Source: Halieaceae bacterium UBA6060
Lineage (GTDB): Bacteria > Pseudomonadota > Gammaproteobacteria > Pseudomonadales > Halieaceae
Direction: 5' to 3'
Length of the DNA: 45,974 nt
Assembly (NCBI GenBank): GCA_002428935.1
Contig: DIYG01000135.1
Coordinates: 1-45,974 of the forward strand
Below are positions 14,068 to 21,159 of the stretch, piece after piece. Positions within the stretch are counted from its first letter, which is position 1; each line of letters opens with the position of its first letter. The notes beneath the pieces are model-generated. The model saw nothing but the letters and a program-made list of their open reading frames with translations. It had not been told where the DNA came from and did not search any database. A program made the translations under genes and the position numbers.

Positions 14068-16011
14068 TTACCAGGCCAGGCCGTAGTCGTCGCCGTAGTC
14101 GCTGGCACCGCCCTGAAAGGTGCCGCGCTCGGGGTCGATGAGAATTGCGGTGATAGGGCTATAGGTGCGATCAACCACCTCCACATCGTAGCCCATGGCT
14201 TTTAGGCGGTCGCGGGTGTAGGGCGGTATTTGCCGGGTAATCGCCAGGCGCCCGGGCTCGCTCTGGTGGGCGCCAAAGGAACTCTGCATCTGATAGCTGG
14301 TGATGTTATGGGCTTCCGCCGCCTGCTGGACGTTCATGTCGAATTCCAAAACGTTGAGGAAGAACTGCAGCAGATTCTGATCCTGAGAATCCCCTCCCTG
14401 CACGGAAAACGCCATGATGGGTTTGCCATCACGGAGCGCCATGCTCGGGGTTAACGTCGCCCGGGGACGTTTACCCGCTTCGACGACGTTGTAGGGATTG
14501 ATGCGAGGATCCAAGACGAAGCTTTGCATGCGCTGGCTCAAGCCGACGCCCGTATTCCCGGCAACGAAAGCGGGTATCCAGCCACCACTGGGGGTCACGG
14601 AAATCACCCAGCCGTCGGCATCGGCCGCTTGAATCGATGTGGTGCCGGCGATGAACCTTTCGTCGTGGCTCATGAGCCCCGCTTGTTGAAAACCATCGGT
14701 TCCCTCGGCATCCGTGGTCGGTGGGATGGGAGTCCAGGCGTCGAGCAGTTCCTTGAAGGGGTTCTTCTCCCCTTGAAATGGGTAGGGATCGCCCGGTCGA
14801 GTTTCAGGATTATTCTTGTGGGGGTCTATGAGGCCCCGTCGCTGCTTCGCATAGGCCTTGGACAGGAGGCCCTCGACCGGTTCTTCCGGTGGGAAGTAGG
14901 GGTCCCCGTAATAGAAATCGCGATCGGCGAAGGCCAGGTTCATGGCCTGATACAGGGTGTGAATATAGTTGGCGCTGTTGTATCCCATGCCCTTTAGATC
15001 GATGTCTTCAAGGATGTTAAGGGCCTGAAGCATGGCCGGGCCCTGTACCCAGGTCGTCAGCTTGTACACGTCGACATCCTTGTAGCGAGTGCTCACGGGC
15101 TCTTCGATGTGGACTTGCCAATCGGCCAGATCGCTTTCCGTAAAGAGTCCACCGTGCTCGCGATTGGCGCGGACAATCTCCGTGGCAATGTCGCCACGAT
15201 AAAAACGCTCATAGGCTGCGTAGATAGCTTCTTTTCGCGATTTGCCTGCGGCCAGGGCCTGGGCTTCTGCATCTACGAGCTTTTGTAAGGTAGCGAGGAG
15301 GTCGGGCTGTTTGAAGACGTCGCCGGGGTAGGGAGCAGCGCGTTGCTCCAGGTTGTTTTCATCCAGGTTGGGTAGGAACACCCGTTTGGAATCGGGCCAT
15401 TGGCTGAGAATATCTCGTCGCCGTTCGATGTTGTCGGCCTGGGATGCTTCGATGGGATAGCCCTCGGCCATTTCCATGGAAGGAGCGAGCACCTCCGCAA
15501 GACTCAGGCGTCCGTATTCGGCGAGCATAACCATAAGGCCGCCGGGGGTACCCGGTGTGACCGCCGCGAGAGGTCCGTACTCGGGCGGATAAACCATGCC
15601 CCGCTCGCGAAAGAACTCTGGGGTGGCCCCCGTAGGTGCCACCCCGAGGGCGTTAATGCCGATCACTTTGCCCGTATTCGGGTTGTAAATGAGAGCCTGG
15701 GTTTCTCCACCCCAGCTAAGCACATCCCACATGGTGGAGGTCGCTCCAAGCATGGCGCAAGCCGCATCGATGGCATTCCCGCCGCGGGCGAACATCATGG
15801 CGCCGGCGCTGGCTGCCAGGGGTTTACCCGTGAGAGCGACCCAGTGGCGACCGTGGAGTACCGGTTTGGCCGTATCCTGAGCCTGTGCTACCGAGGTCAG
15901 GGCCGCTGTGACCAGGAGAGCGAGGGCAGTGACCTGGGAAAACCGGCTTTGACGATGGGTGTTTTGCGATCGCCGTAGGGATAGGCGACGAAAAGGAGTG
16001 CGGTCGGACAC
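14068..16011 (-). CDS. ggt: Gamma-glutamyltransferase family Ntn-hydrolase, exported
   Basis: A 647-residue gamma-glutamyltransferase-family precursor that would self-cleave into large and small subunits. A GTG start at 16011 has AGGAG six bases upstream. The N-terminus is Arg-rich for about 25 residues before a hydrophobic signal segment (VTALALLVTAALTSVAQAQ). Family motifs include GGNAIDAACAML, GVAPTGATPEFF, TPGTPGGLMVML and AFADRDFYYGDPYF. The processing site and catalytic Thr is most likely Thr457 in FIAGTTSIQAADADG. The small subunit begins there. Family GGTs hydrolyse glutathione or transfer its glutamyl group in the periplasm, though several paralogues act on other amides (for example cephalosporin acylases). 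The oxyanion region PSGGW differs from the usual GSSF/GSGM types, so the substrate may be atypical. Confidence 0.88.
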   Translation of the reverse strand: MSDRTPFRRLSLRRSQNTHRQSRFSQVTALALLVTAALTSVAQAQDTAKPVLHGRHWVALTGKPLAASAGAMMFARGGNAIDAACAMLGATSTMWDVLSWGGETQALIYNPNTGKVIGINALGVAPTGATPEFFRERGMVYPPEYGPLAAVTPGTPGGLMVMLAEYGRLSLAEVLAPSMEMAEGYPIEASQADNIERRRDILSQWPDSKRVFLPNLDENNLEQRAAPYPGDVFKQPDLLATLQKLVDAEAQALAAGKSRKEAIYAAYERFYRGDIATEIVRANREHGGLFTESDLADWQVHIEEPVSTRYKDVDVYKLTTWVQGPAMLQALNILEDIDLKGMGYNSANYIHTLYQAMNLAFADRDFYYGDPYFPPEEPVEGLLSKAYAKQRRGLIDPHKNNPETRPGDPYPFQGEKNPFKELLDAWTPIPPTTDAEGTDGFQQAGLMSHDERFIAGTTSIQAADADGWVISVTPSGGWIPAFVAGNTGVGLSQRMQSFVLDPRINPYNVVEAGKRPRATLTPSMALRDGKPIMAFSVQGGDSQDQNLLQFFLNVLEFDMNVQQAAEAHNITSYQMQSSFGAHQSEPGRLAITRQIPPYTRDRLKAMGYDVEVVDRTYSPITAILIDPERGTFQGGASDYGDDYGLAW

Positions 16012-16190
16012 GAGTTTCTCCTGCTGAGCGATGACTTATGAGTTGGACCGTAGCGCTGGTGCTGGAAAGTCATTGGCCAGTGTACTTCAGCTTTGCCTGG
16101 CGCGGGCCCCGAGATTTTCCTTGTCGGGAACTAAAGGTGAACGAAAGCGCTCCCTTGCCCAAGGCGGCCGCTCTTTCTAGTATTTCGACC
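16012..16190. other. Divergent intergenic region between ggt and dinB
   Basis: These 179 bases separate the leftward ggt gene from rightward dinB. The dinB frame is open through most of it, but the sequence upstream of 16191 shows no pol IV homology. I looked for a LexA box of the CTGT-N8-ACAG type and found none. No small gene or terminator is evident. Confidence 0.45.
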
Positions 16191-17312
16191 ATGGAGGACA
16201 CCAAGCCATTCCAGGGCCTGCGAAAAATCATTCATGTAGATATGGATGCGTTTTATGCGAGTGTGGAACAGCGGGACAACCCGGAACTGCGCGGTAAGCC
16301 TCTGGCGGTGGGAGGCTCTTCAAAGCGGGGCGTTGTGGCTGCGGCGAGTTATGAGGCCCGACGTTTCGGTGTGAAGTCGGCGATGCCGGGAGCGACGGCG
16401 CGACGGCGCTGCCCGGAACTGCTCTTTGTGCCGCCAAGATTTGATGTGTATCGGGATGTATCGCGGCAGATTCATGAGATTTTTGCGCGCTATAGCGATC
16501 TCGTAGAACCCCTCTCTTTGGATGAGGCTTACCTCGATGTAACCCGGGATCAGGCGGGACTGGGCAGTGCGACGCGCACCGCGGAGGAAATTCGAGCCGC
16601 CATACATCGGGAGTTGGGTCTAACGGCAAGCGCCGGCGTGTCCTACAACAAGTTTCTGGCCAAGGTGGCATCGGATCAAAACAAACCTAATGGGCTCTGC
16701 GTGGTGCGTCCTCAGGATGGAGCGGCCTTCGCCGCGACTTTGCCCGCTCGTCGCTTCTATGGTGTTGGTCCCCGTACGGCGGAGCGGATGGCCAAGCTAG
16801 GGATTCACACCGGTGCCGATCTGCGGGCCCAGACCCTGGAGTTTCTCGATAAGCACTTTGGAAAGTCTGCAGCCTATCTATACGGCGCCTGTCGTGGCAA
16901 CGACGAGCGGCCCGTGCGACCCGATCGTGTGCGCAAATCCATTGGGGGGGAGCGTACCTACACGGAGGATCTGAAGGAAAACGAGGAGTTACGAGAAGCC
17001 CTGGAACACATTATCGATATCGTTTGGGAGCGCATTGAGCGTCATCATTGCGCCGGGCGAACGGTGACCCTGAAGATGAAGTATGGAGATTTTCGGCAAA
17101 TTACCCGTGCCCGCTCCGTGTCGCCGCCGGTGCAGGACCGCAAAGGGTTCGCGGAGCTCGCCCATGGGCTTTTGGACTCGGTACTACCCGTTTCCCAAGG
17201 GGTGCGTTTACTGGGCTTGACCCTATCTGGTTTGGAGTACGCCGCCGAGACATCCGGGCGCCCCGCAAAGATCGCCGAGGATCAACCGGTGCAGAATCGC
17301 CTGGGGTTTTAA
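16191..17312 (+). CDS. dinB: DNA polymerase IV (Y-family translesion polymerase)
   Basis: A 373-residue complete Y-family polymerase, DinB. The start region KIIHVDMDAFYASVEQRDNP carries the first catalytic Asp (D17) and the steric-gate region. PLSLDEAYLDVT holds the second acidic pair (D111, E112). The thumb follows with GVSYNKFLAKVASDQNKP, the finger/helix-hairpin part with FYGVGPRTAERMAKLGI, and the little finger after about residue 240. The C-terminus ends QNRLGF, fitting the QxxLxF-type beta-clamp binding motif usually found at this position. I chose ATG 16191 because the first conserved residues follow it closely; longer in-frame extensions look non-conserved and no good ribosome binding site was seen for either. 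It makes error-prone synthesis past DNA lesions. Confidence 0.95.
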   Translation: MEDTKPFQGLRKIIHVDMDAFYASVEQRDNPELRGKPLAVGGSSKRGVVAAASYEARRFGVKSAMPGATARRRCPELLFVPPRFDVYRDVSRQIHEIFARYSDLVEPLSLDEAYLDVTRDQAGLGSATRTAEEIRAAIHRELGLTASAGVSYNKFLAKVASDQNKPNGLCVVRPQDGAAFAATLPARRFYGVGPRTAERMAKLGIHTGADLRAQTLEFLDKHFGKSAAYLYGACRGNDERPVRPDRVRKSIGGERTYTEDLKENEELREALEHIIDIVWERIERHHCAGRTVTLKMKYGDFRQITRARSVSPPVQDRKGFAELAHGLLDSVLPVSQGVRLLGLTLSGLEYAAETSGRPAKIAEDQPVQNRLGF

Positions 17313-17358
17313 ATACCGCGGGACCACGGGTGGGGCGCCCCCGGCGGGCACGGTATTT
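17311..17358. repeat. Inverted repeat between dinB and the ureohydrolase gene
   Basis: AAATACCGCG (17311-17320) and CACGGTATTT (17349-17358) pair at 9 of 10 positions and enclose a GC-rich segment with the palindromes CCACGGGTGG and GGGGCGCCCC. It starts on the dinB stop codon. It lacks a T-run, so it is a poor intrinsic terminator. The right arm overlaps the spacer of the sigma-54 promoter at 17346-17361, so an operator role or simple coincidence are both possible. Confidence 0.6.
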
Positions 17359-17361
17359 GCT
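17346..17361 (+). promoter_or_regulatory. Sigma-54 (-24/-12) promoter for the exported ureohydrolase gene
   Basis: GGGCACG-GTAT-TTGCT matches the sigma-54 consensus TGGCACG-N4-TTGCW at 11 of 12 defined positions, with the invariant GG and GC exactly 10 bases apart (GG 17347-17348, GC 17359-17360). Transcription would start near 17372, leaving a leader of about 32 bases that contains GGAG at 17394 before ATG 17404. I found only isolated GGTGC half-sites upstream and no convincing full NtrC site. Confidence 0.68.
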
Positions 17362-17403
17362 GCCACCGTTTCTATTATTTACTCGCATTGTTTGGAGTCG
17401 TTG

Positions 17404-18876
17404 ATGACGGCAAAACCTTTCACTTTTGTGTTTGCCCTGCACCTTGCTTGTGCTTTGCTCGGGGGCTCGCCCAATGCCAATGCAGATGAAGAGCGACCGC
17501 CGGGACCGGAAGCCTTGGAAGCCCTGATCAGCGCGCTTCCCGAGGCCAAGCGGGATTATCTGATAGAAGAGGGCGAGGATTTCGCCGGCACCTGGAGCAA
17601 ACTCTATATCCGCTTGCGGGATAAAAACGCTGCGGAGCTGGAGGCCTTTGTCGATGCCATGATGCATCTGGAGGAGGCTGGGAAATTCAATCCCGATACG
17701 GACCTGGCGGCGATTCCCCTGAACACCGAGGCGGAAGGATTCAACGATTGGAAGCTTATGCGCCCGCGGGCCCTGAATCCCAAGCGTGAACCCGGGCCCA
17801 TTCATCTGAGCTACTACGCCAATTCCTGGCGCGATGGCATCCAGACCTTCGCCAATGCGCCGCTGGCTATATACCCCGAGGATCTTATCGCCGGTGCGGT
17901 AGACGTCGCTATCGTCGGTGCTCCTCTCGATATGGGTAGCTATTATCGCGGTCAGCGTTTCGGTCCTCAGGCGATGCGCGCCGGCTACTACGCGGGTGGG
18001 AACGATATGGCCACCATGATCAATCCCAATAAGGTGTTGAGCATTGTGGATTACGGCGATATCGCTATCGATAACATGAGTACCGAACGTTCCGTGCACC
18101 ACATTCGTGAGCGAGTCGCCGAGATTGCGAACACCGGCGCTTTACCGTTTATCGTCGGCGGCGATCATTCCCTGGAGTATCCGGACCTTGCGGGTTTGGC
18201 CGATGTCCACGGCAAAGGTAGCTTTGGTGTCGTGCATTTTGACTCCCATTTCGATGCGGGGAAGGGCGACCCTCACTACATCACCCACGGGCAGCCCGTG
18301 TATCGAGCCATTAAAGAGGGCCACGTTAAGGCAGAGAACTTTATCCAGGTGGGCCTACGTGGTCCCTGGCCCGGAGCCTGGGGCTTTGAATGGATGCGTA
18401 ACAACGGTATGCGCTATCACACCATGGCAGAGGTCGAAAAACGGGGCTGGAAAGCGGTTATGGAAGACGCTTTGCGGGAAGCTCGAGAAGGTACGGAAAA
18501 GCTGTACATATCCTTTGACGTGGATGTCCTCGACCCCTCCGTCGTTCCTGGAACGGGAACACCGGTTCCCGGTGGCTTGACCATGCGTGAGGCCATTCCC
18601 ATCGTTCGCGCCCTGTGCGCTGAGAGCGAAATGGTGGGTTTTGAGATTGTCGAGCTCGACCCGCTTTTGGATAACACCTACCGCTCGGCGTTGAACGCGA
18701 ACTACATCATGCACGCTTGTCTCACCGGGGTGGCCATGCGCCGTGAAGGTATTACCGATGGGGCTTACTTCTCGGAACTGAGCACCGATGATCAGCAGCC
18801 CGAGGCGGGTGCGGCGGCACGAGAGGCCGGTGATGCCGAGGAAATCGATCCAGCCTATGCCCAACCGCCGCGGTAG
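17404..18876 (+). CDS. Exported ureohydrolase of the agmatinase/arginase family
   Basis: A 490-residue protein with a signal peptide (residues 1-27, ending NANA), an uncharacterised N-terminal region of about 130 residues, and a full ureohydrolase domain from about 165. Such enzymes hydrolyse a guanidino group, releasing urea, with two Mn or Ni ions. All metal ligands are visible: His255 (GGDHS), Asp280, His282 and Asp284 (HFDSHFDAG), and Asp372 and Asp374 (SFDVDVLDP). Most agmatinases are about 300 residues and cytoplasmic, so the export signal and long N-terminus are unusual. Agmatine (giving putrescine), guanidinobutyrate-like acids or guanidine are candidate substrates. GGAG six bases upstream sets ATG 17404. 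A sigma-54 promoter precedes it, and urtABCDE lies downstream, suggesting the urea formed is recaptured as nitrogen. The C-terminal 30 residues are Ala/Glu-rich and probably disordered. Confidence 0.88.
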   Translation: MTAKPFTFVFALHLACALLGGSPNANADEERPPGPEALEALISALPEAKRDYLIEEGEDFAGTWSKLYIRLRDKNAAELEAFVDAMMHLEEAGKFNPDTDLAAIPLNTEAEGFNDWKLMRPRALNPKREPGPIHLSYYANSWRDGIQTFANAPLAIYPEDLIAGAVDVAIVGAPLDMGSYYRGQRFGPQAMRAGYYAGGNDMATMINPNKVLSIVDYGDIAIDNMSTERSVHHIRERVAEIANTGALPFIVGGDHSLEYPDLAGLADVHGKGSFGVVHFDSHFDAGKGDPHYITHGQPVYRAIKEGHVKAENFIQVGLRGPWPGAWGFEWMRNNGMRYHTMAEVEKRGWKAVMEDALREAREGTEKLYISFDVDVLDPSVVPGTGTPVPGGLTMREAIPIVRALCAESEMVGFEIVELDPLLDNTYRSALNANYIMHACLTGVAMRREGITDGAYFSELSTDDQQPEAGAAAREAGDAEEIDPAYAQPPR

Positions 18877-18900
18877 TCTGATGAAGGGTGGAGACCGACG

Positions 18901-19689
18901 ATGAATTCCTGGCGTCGCGATCCCCTGTTGGTCTTTTTCGCCGCAGGTGCGGTTCTGTTCCTGGCCTATGCGAGCCTGCGACCGAACGAGGAAGATCCCG
19001 TGTCCCTTGCCGACGGTGGCCTGTCGGTGCTCCTTAAGGAATATGAGCTTGTCACCGGCGAGCCTCCCAGTGCGGCGCAACAGGCTGAAATCGTCGAGGA
19101 TTTCTATCGCCGGGAAATACTCTATCGCGAGGCCCTGCGCGCCGAGCTGCACCGTAGCAACCCTCGCCTGCGGGAAGCGTTGATTGAGGAGATGCAGCAG
19201 CGGGTGAGCGGAGAGCTGCCAGAGCCCAGCGGAAAGGAGCTTGTGAATTACTACGGTGATCACATGGACCGCTACTACCGAGAGGCCAGCATTAGCTTCG
19301 AACAACGTTTCTTCACAATCCGACCCACCGCTGTGGAGGGGCTTATCGCGGCCCTGGAGAACGGTGAAGTTGTTTCCTCTGATCCACCTCCCGAGGGCAG
19401 CTTTTTCCCCGCCTACGGGGAAAGCATGATCCGCGGTCTGTTTGGGCCGTCCGTGTTGCAGGCACTGCAGCGGCTTCCTCTAAACGCTTGGCATGGCCCT
19501 TTTGAATCCTCATCGGGCTGGCATTTTCTGCGAGTCGAGGCACGAAGGGGCGCGGAGCTGATGCCCTATGCGTCGGTAGCGGATCAGGTCCTTGCCGATT
19601 ACCAGGCCTCGGTGCTGGACCAGCGACTTCGTGCCTACGTGGAAGTGCTCCGAGAGCGATACCCCTTGCAGTCTCCCCGAAGCAGCTAG
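18901..19689 (+). CDS. Membrane-anchored parvulin-like peptidyl-prolyl isomerase
   Basis: A 262-residue protein with one N-terminal membrane anchor (PLLVFFAAGAVLFLAYASL, residues 8-26), then a periplasmic helical segment resembling the SurA/PpiD N-region (EIVEDFYRREILYREALRAE), and a C-terminal part resembling a PpiC/parvulin rotamase domain (ISFEQRFFTI...LPLNAWHGPFESSSGWHFLRV). The domain is divergent and its catalytic competence is uncertain; it may be a chaperone only. It begins 24 bases after the ureohydrolase stop, in the same direction, so it is probably in the same sigma-54 transcript. A plausible role is folding help for exported proteins such as the ureohydrolase; this is inference from position. 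Confidence 0.75.
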   Translation: MNSWRRDPLLVFFAAGAVLFLAYASLRPNEEDPVSLADGGLSVLLKEYELVTGEPPSAAQQAEIVEDFYRREILYREALRAELHRSNPRLREALIEEMQQRVSGELPEPSGKELVNYYGDHMDRYYREASISFEQRFFTIRPTAVEGLIAALENGEVVSSDPPPEGSFFPAYGESMIRGLFGPSVLQALQRLPLNAWHGPFESSSGWHFLRVEARRGAELMPYASVADQVLADYQASVLDQRLRAYVEVLRERYPLQSPRSS

Positions 19690-19717
19690 GGTCCCGGTCA
19701 CAGGTTTTGCGTGGGGC

Positions 19718-19732
19718 GCCCTGAAAGGGTGC
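19718..19732 (+). promoter_or_regulatory. Possible NtrC binding site 1 upstream of urtA
   Basis: GCCCT-N5-GGTGC matches the NtrC dyad GCACC-N5-GGTGC at 8 of 10 defined positions. Its centre (19725) is about 104 bases before the predicted sigma-54 start of urtA, a typical enhancer distance, and 31 bases from the better site downstream. Confidence 0.42.
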
Positions 19733-19748
19733 GAGCCCTCGAGCCAAC

Positions 19749-19763
19749 GCTCCGTCCTGGTGC
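19749..19763 (+). promoter_or_regulatory. Probable NtrC binding site 2 upstream of urtA
   Basis: GCTCC-GTCCT-GGTGC matches the NtrC dyad GCACC-N5-GGTGC at 9 of 10 defined positions. Its centre (19756) is about 73 bases before the predicted start. The 31-bp spacing from site 1 is about three helical turns, like the paired enhancer sites upstream of glnA in enteric bacteria. Confidence 0.52.
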
Positions 19764-19802
19764 ATCTGGGCTGCGCAACGCCCCATCCCTGAACGGAATG
19801 GC

Positions 19803-19818
19803 TGGCCTGAGAATTGCT
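19803..19818 (+). promoter_or_regulatory. Sigma-54 (-24/-12) promoter for urtA
   Basis: TGGCCTG-AGAA-TTGCT matches the sigma-54 consensus TGGCACG-N4-TTGCW at 10 of 12 defined positions, with GG (19804-19805) and GC (19816-19817) exactly 10 bases apart. Transcription would start near 19829, about 36 bases before the urtA ATG. Nitrogen control by NtrC and sigma-54 is well known for urea uptake genes in other bacteria. Confidence 0.68.
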
Positions 19819-19864
19819 CGTTGATCTTCTTTGGTTTCCTGACATTGGGAAGAGGATCCCCATC

Positions 19865-21148
19865 ATGTTGTACCGCTTGTACCAACCCATCTTTTTTGTC
19901 GTGGCGCTTACGCTTGCAGCGATGGCCAGTCGGGCCCAGGAGGGAGAGCCGATTCGCGTCGGTGTGCTCCACTCCCTGTCCGGCACCATGGCCATCAGCG
20001 AAACGACCCTGAAAGACACGGTGCTGATGCTTGTGGAACAACAGAATGCCCGGGGAGGGCTCCTCGGTCGTCCCCTGGAGGCGGTAGTTGTTGATCCCGC
20101 CTCGGACTGGCCCCTTTTTGCGGAGAAAGCCCGAGAGCTGTTGGTTCGAGAACGCGTAGACGTGGTGTTTGGGTGCTGGACATCGGTATCGCGAAAGTCT
20201 GTCCTTCCCGTGTTCGAAGAACTCAACGGTTTGCTGTTCTATCCCGTGCAGTATGAGGGCGAGGAGTCTTCCCAAAACGTGTTTTACACCGGGGCGGCGC
20301 CCAACCAGCAGGCTATACCCGCAGTGGACTACCTCATGAACCAAGGTGTCCAGCGTTGGGTCCTTGCCGGCACGGATTATGTGTATCCGCGGACCACCAA
20401 CAAGATTCTTCAGGCGTATCTGGCTCAGAATGGCGTAGCGGAGGACGACATCCTTGTCAGTTACACGCCCTTCGGTCACTCCGATTGGCAAAGCATCGTC
20501 GCCCAGATCAAGCGCTTTGGTGGCGCGGGGAAGAAAACCGCGGTGGTGTCCACGGTAAACGGCGACGCCAACGTGCCTTTCTACAAGGAGCTGGCCAATC
20601 AAGGTATCAGCGCCGCGGATATTCCGGTGATTGCTTTCTCCGTTGGGGAAGAAGAGTTGTCAGGCATCGATACGGCACCGCTCGTGGGGCACCTGGCGGC
20701 CTGGAACTACTTCATGAGCGTCGAGGAAGACGTGAACTACGATTTCATTGATGAGTGGTTGGCCTACATCGGCGACGATGATCGCGTGACCAACGACCCC
20801 ATGGAGGCCCATTACATAGGTTTTAACCTCTGGGCAGCGGCCGTCGAGAAGGCCGGTACAGCGGATCCCAGCGCCGTGCAGGAAGCCATCATCGGCGTGA
20901 GTGTACCGAACCTATCCGGAGGCATGGCGACCATGCTGCCGAACCACCACATCACTAAACCGGTTCTTATCGGTGAAATTCTCGATGACGGTCAGTTCCA
21001 GGTGGTTTGGGAGACGCCCGCAGCCGTCGCGGGAGATGCCTGGTCCGATTACCTGCCCGGGTCTCGCAACCTGATGGCGGATTGGACCGATCCCGTGCGC
21101 TGCGGCAACTACTCCACGGAGGAAAACCGCTGCCTGGGTGCTGACTGA
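19865..21148 (+). CDS. urtA: Urea ABC transporter, substrate-binding protein
   Basis: A 427-residue periplasmic binding protein matching UrtA, the urea receptor of a high-affinity ABC importer. Residues 1-24 form a signal peptide. The mature start IRVGVLHSLSGTMAISETTL is the UrtA hallmark, followed by VFGCWTSVSRKSVLPVFEE, LLFYPVQYEGEESSQNVFYT and SYTPFGHSDWQSIVAQIK, all characteristic of UrtA rather than branched-chain amino acid binding proteins (LivJ/K). Length is typical for the family. AGAGGA lies eight bases before the ATG; longer in-frame starts lack one. It is the first gene of urtABCDE and has its own sigma-54 promoter with NtrC-like sites. The related amide or short-chain urea ligands cannot be excluded. 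Confidence 0.95.
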   Translation: MLYRLYQPIFFVVALTLAAMASRAQEGEPIRVGVLHSLSGTMAISETTLKDTVLMLVEQQNARGGLLGRPLEAVVVDPASDWPLFAEKARELLVRERVDVVFGCWTSVSRKSVLPVFEELNGLLFYPVQYEGEESSQNVFYTGAAPNQQAIPAVDYLMNQGVQRWVLAGTDYVYPRTTNKILQAYLAQNGVAEDDILVSYTPFGHSDWQSIVAQIKRFGGAGKKTAVVSTVNGDANVPFYKELANQGISAADIPVIAFSVGEEELSGIDTAPLVGHLAAWNYFMSVEEDVNYDFIDEWLAYIGDDDRVTNDPMEAHYIGFNLWAAAVEKAGTADPSAVQEAIIGVSVPNLSGGMATMLPNHHITKPVLIGEILDDGQFQVVWETPAAVAGDAWSDYLPGSRNLMADWTDPVRCGNYSTEENRCLGAD

Positions 21149-21159
21149 TTAAGCTCCCG

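Noticed and set aside
16038..16190. An N-terminal extension of DinB by 51 residues
   Set aside because: The extension does not resemble the family, and the conserved polymerase N-terminus begins right after ATG 16191.
16012..16190. A LexA operator upstream of dinB
   Set aside because: No CTGT-N8-ACAG or close variant was seen; CTG and CAG are present but at the wrong spacing. SOS control is not supported.
17313..17403. A guanidine riboswitch in the ureohydrolase leader
   Set aside because: Two ACGG stretches occur near the inverted repeat, but neither sits as the loop of a proper paired stem, and the leader after the predicted start is only about 32 bases, too short for a riboswitch.
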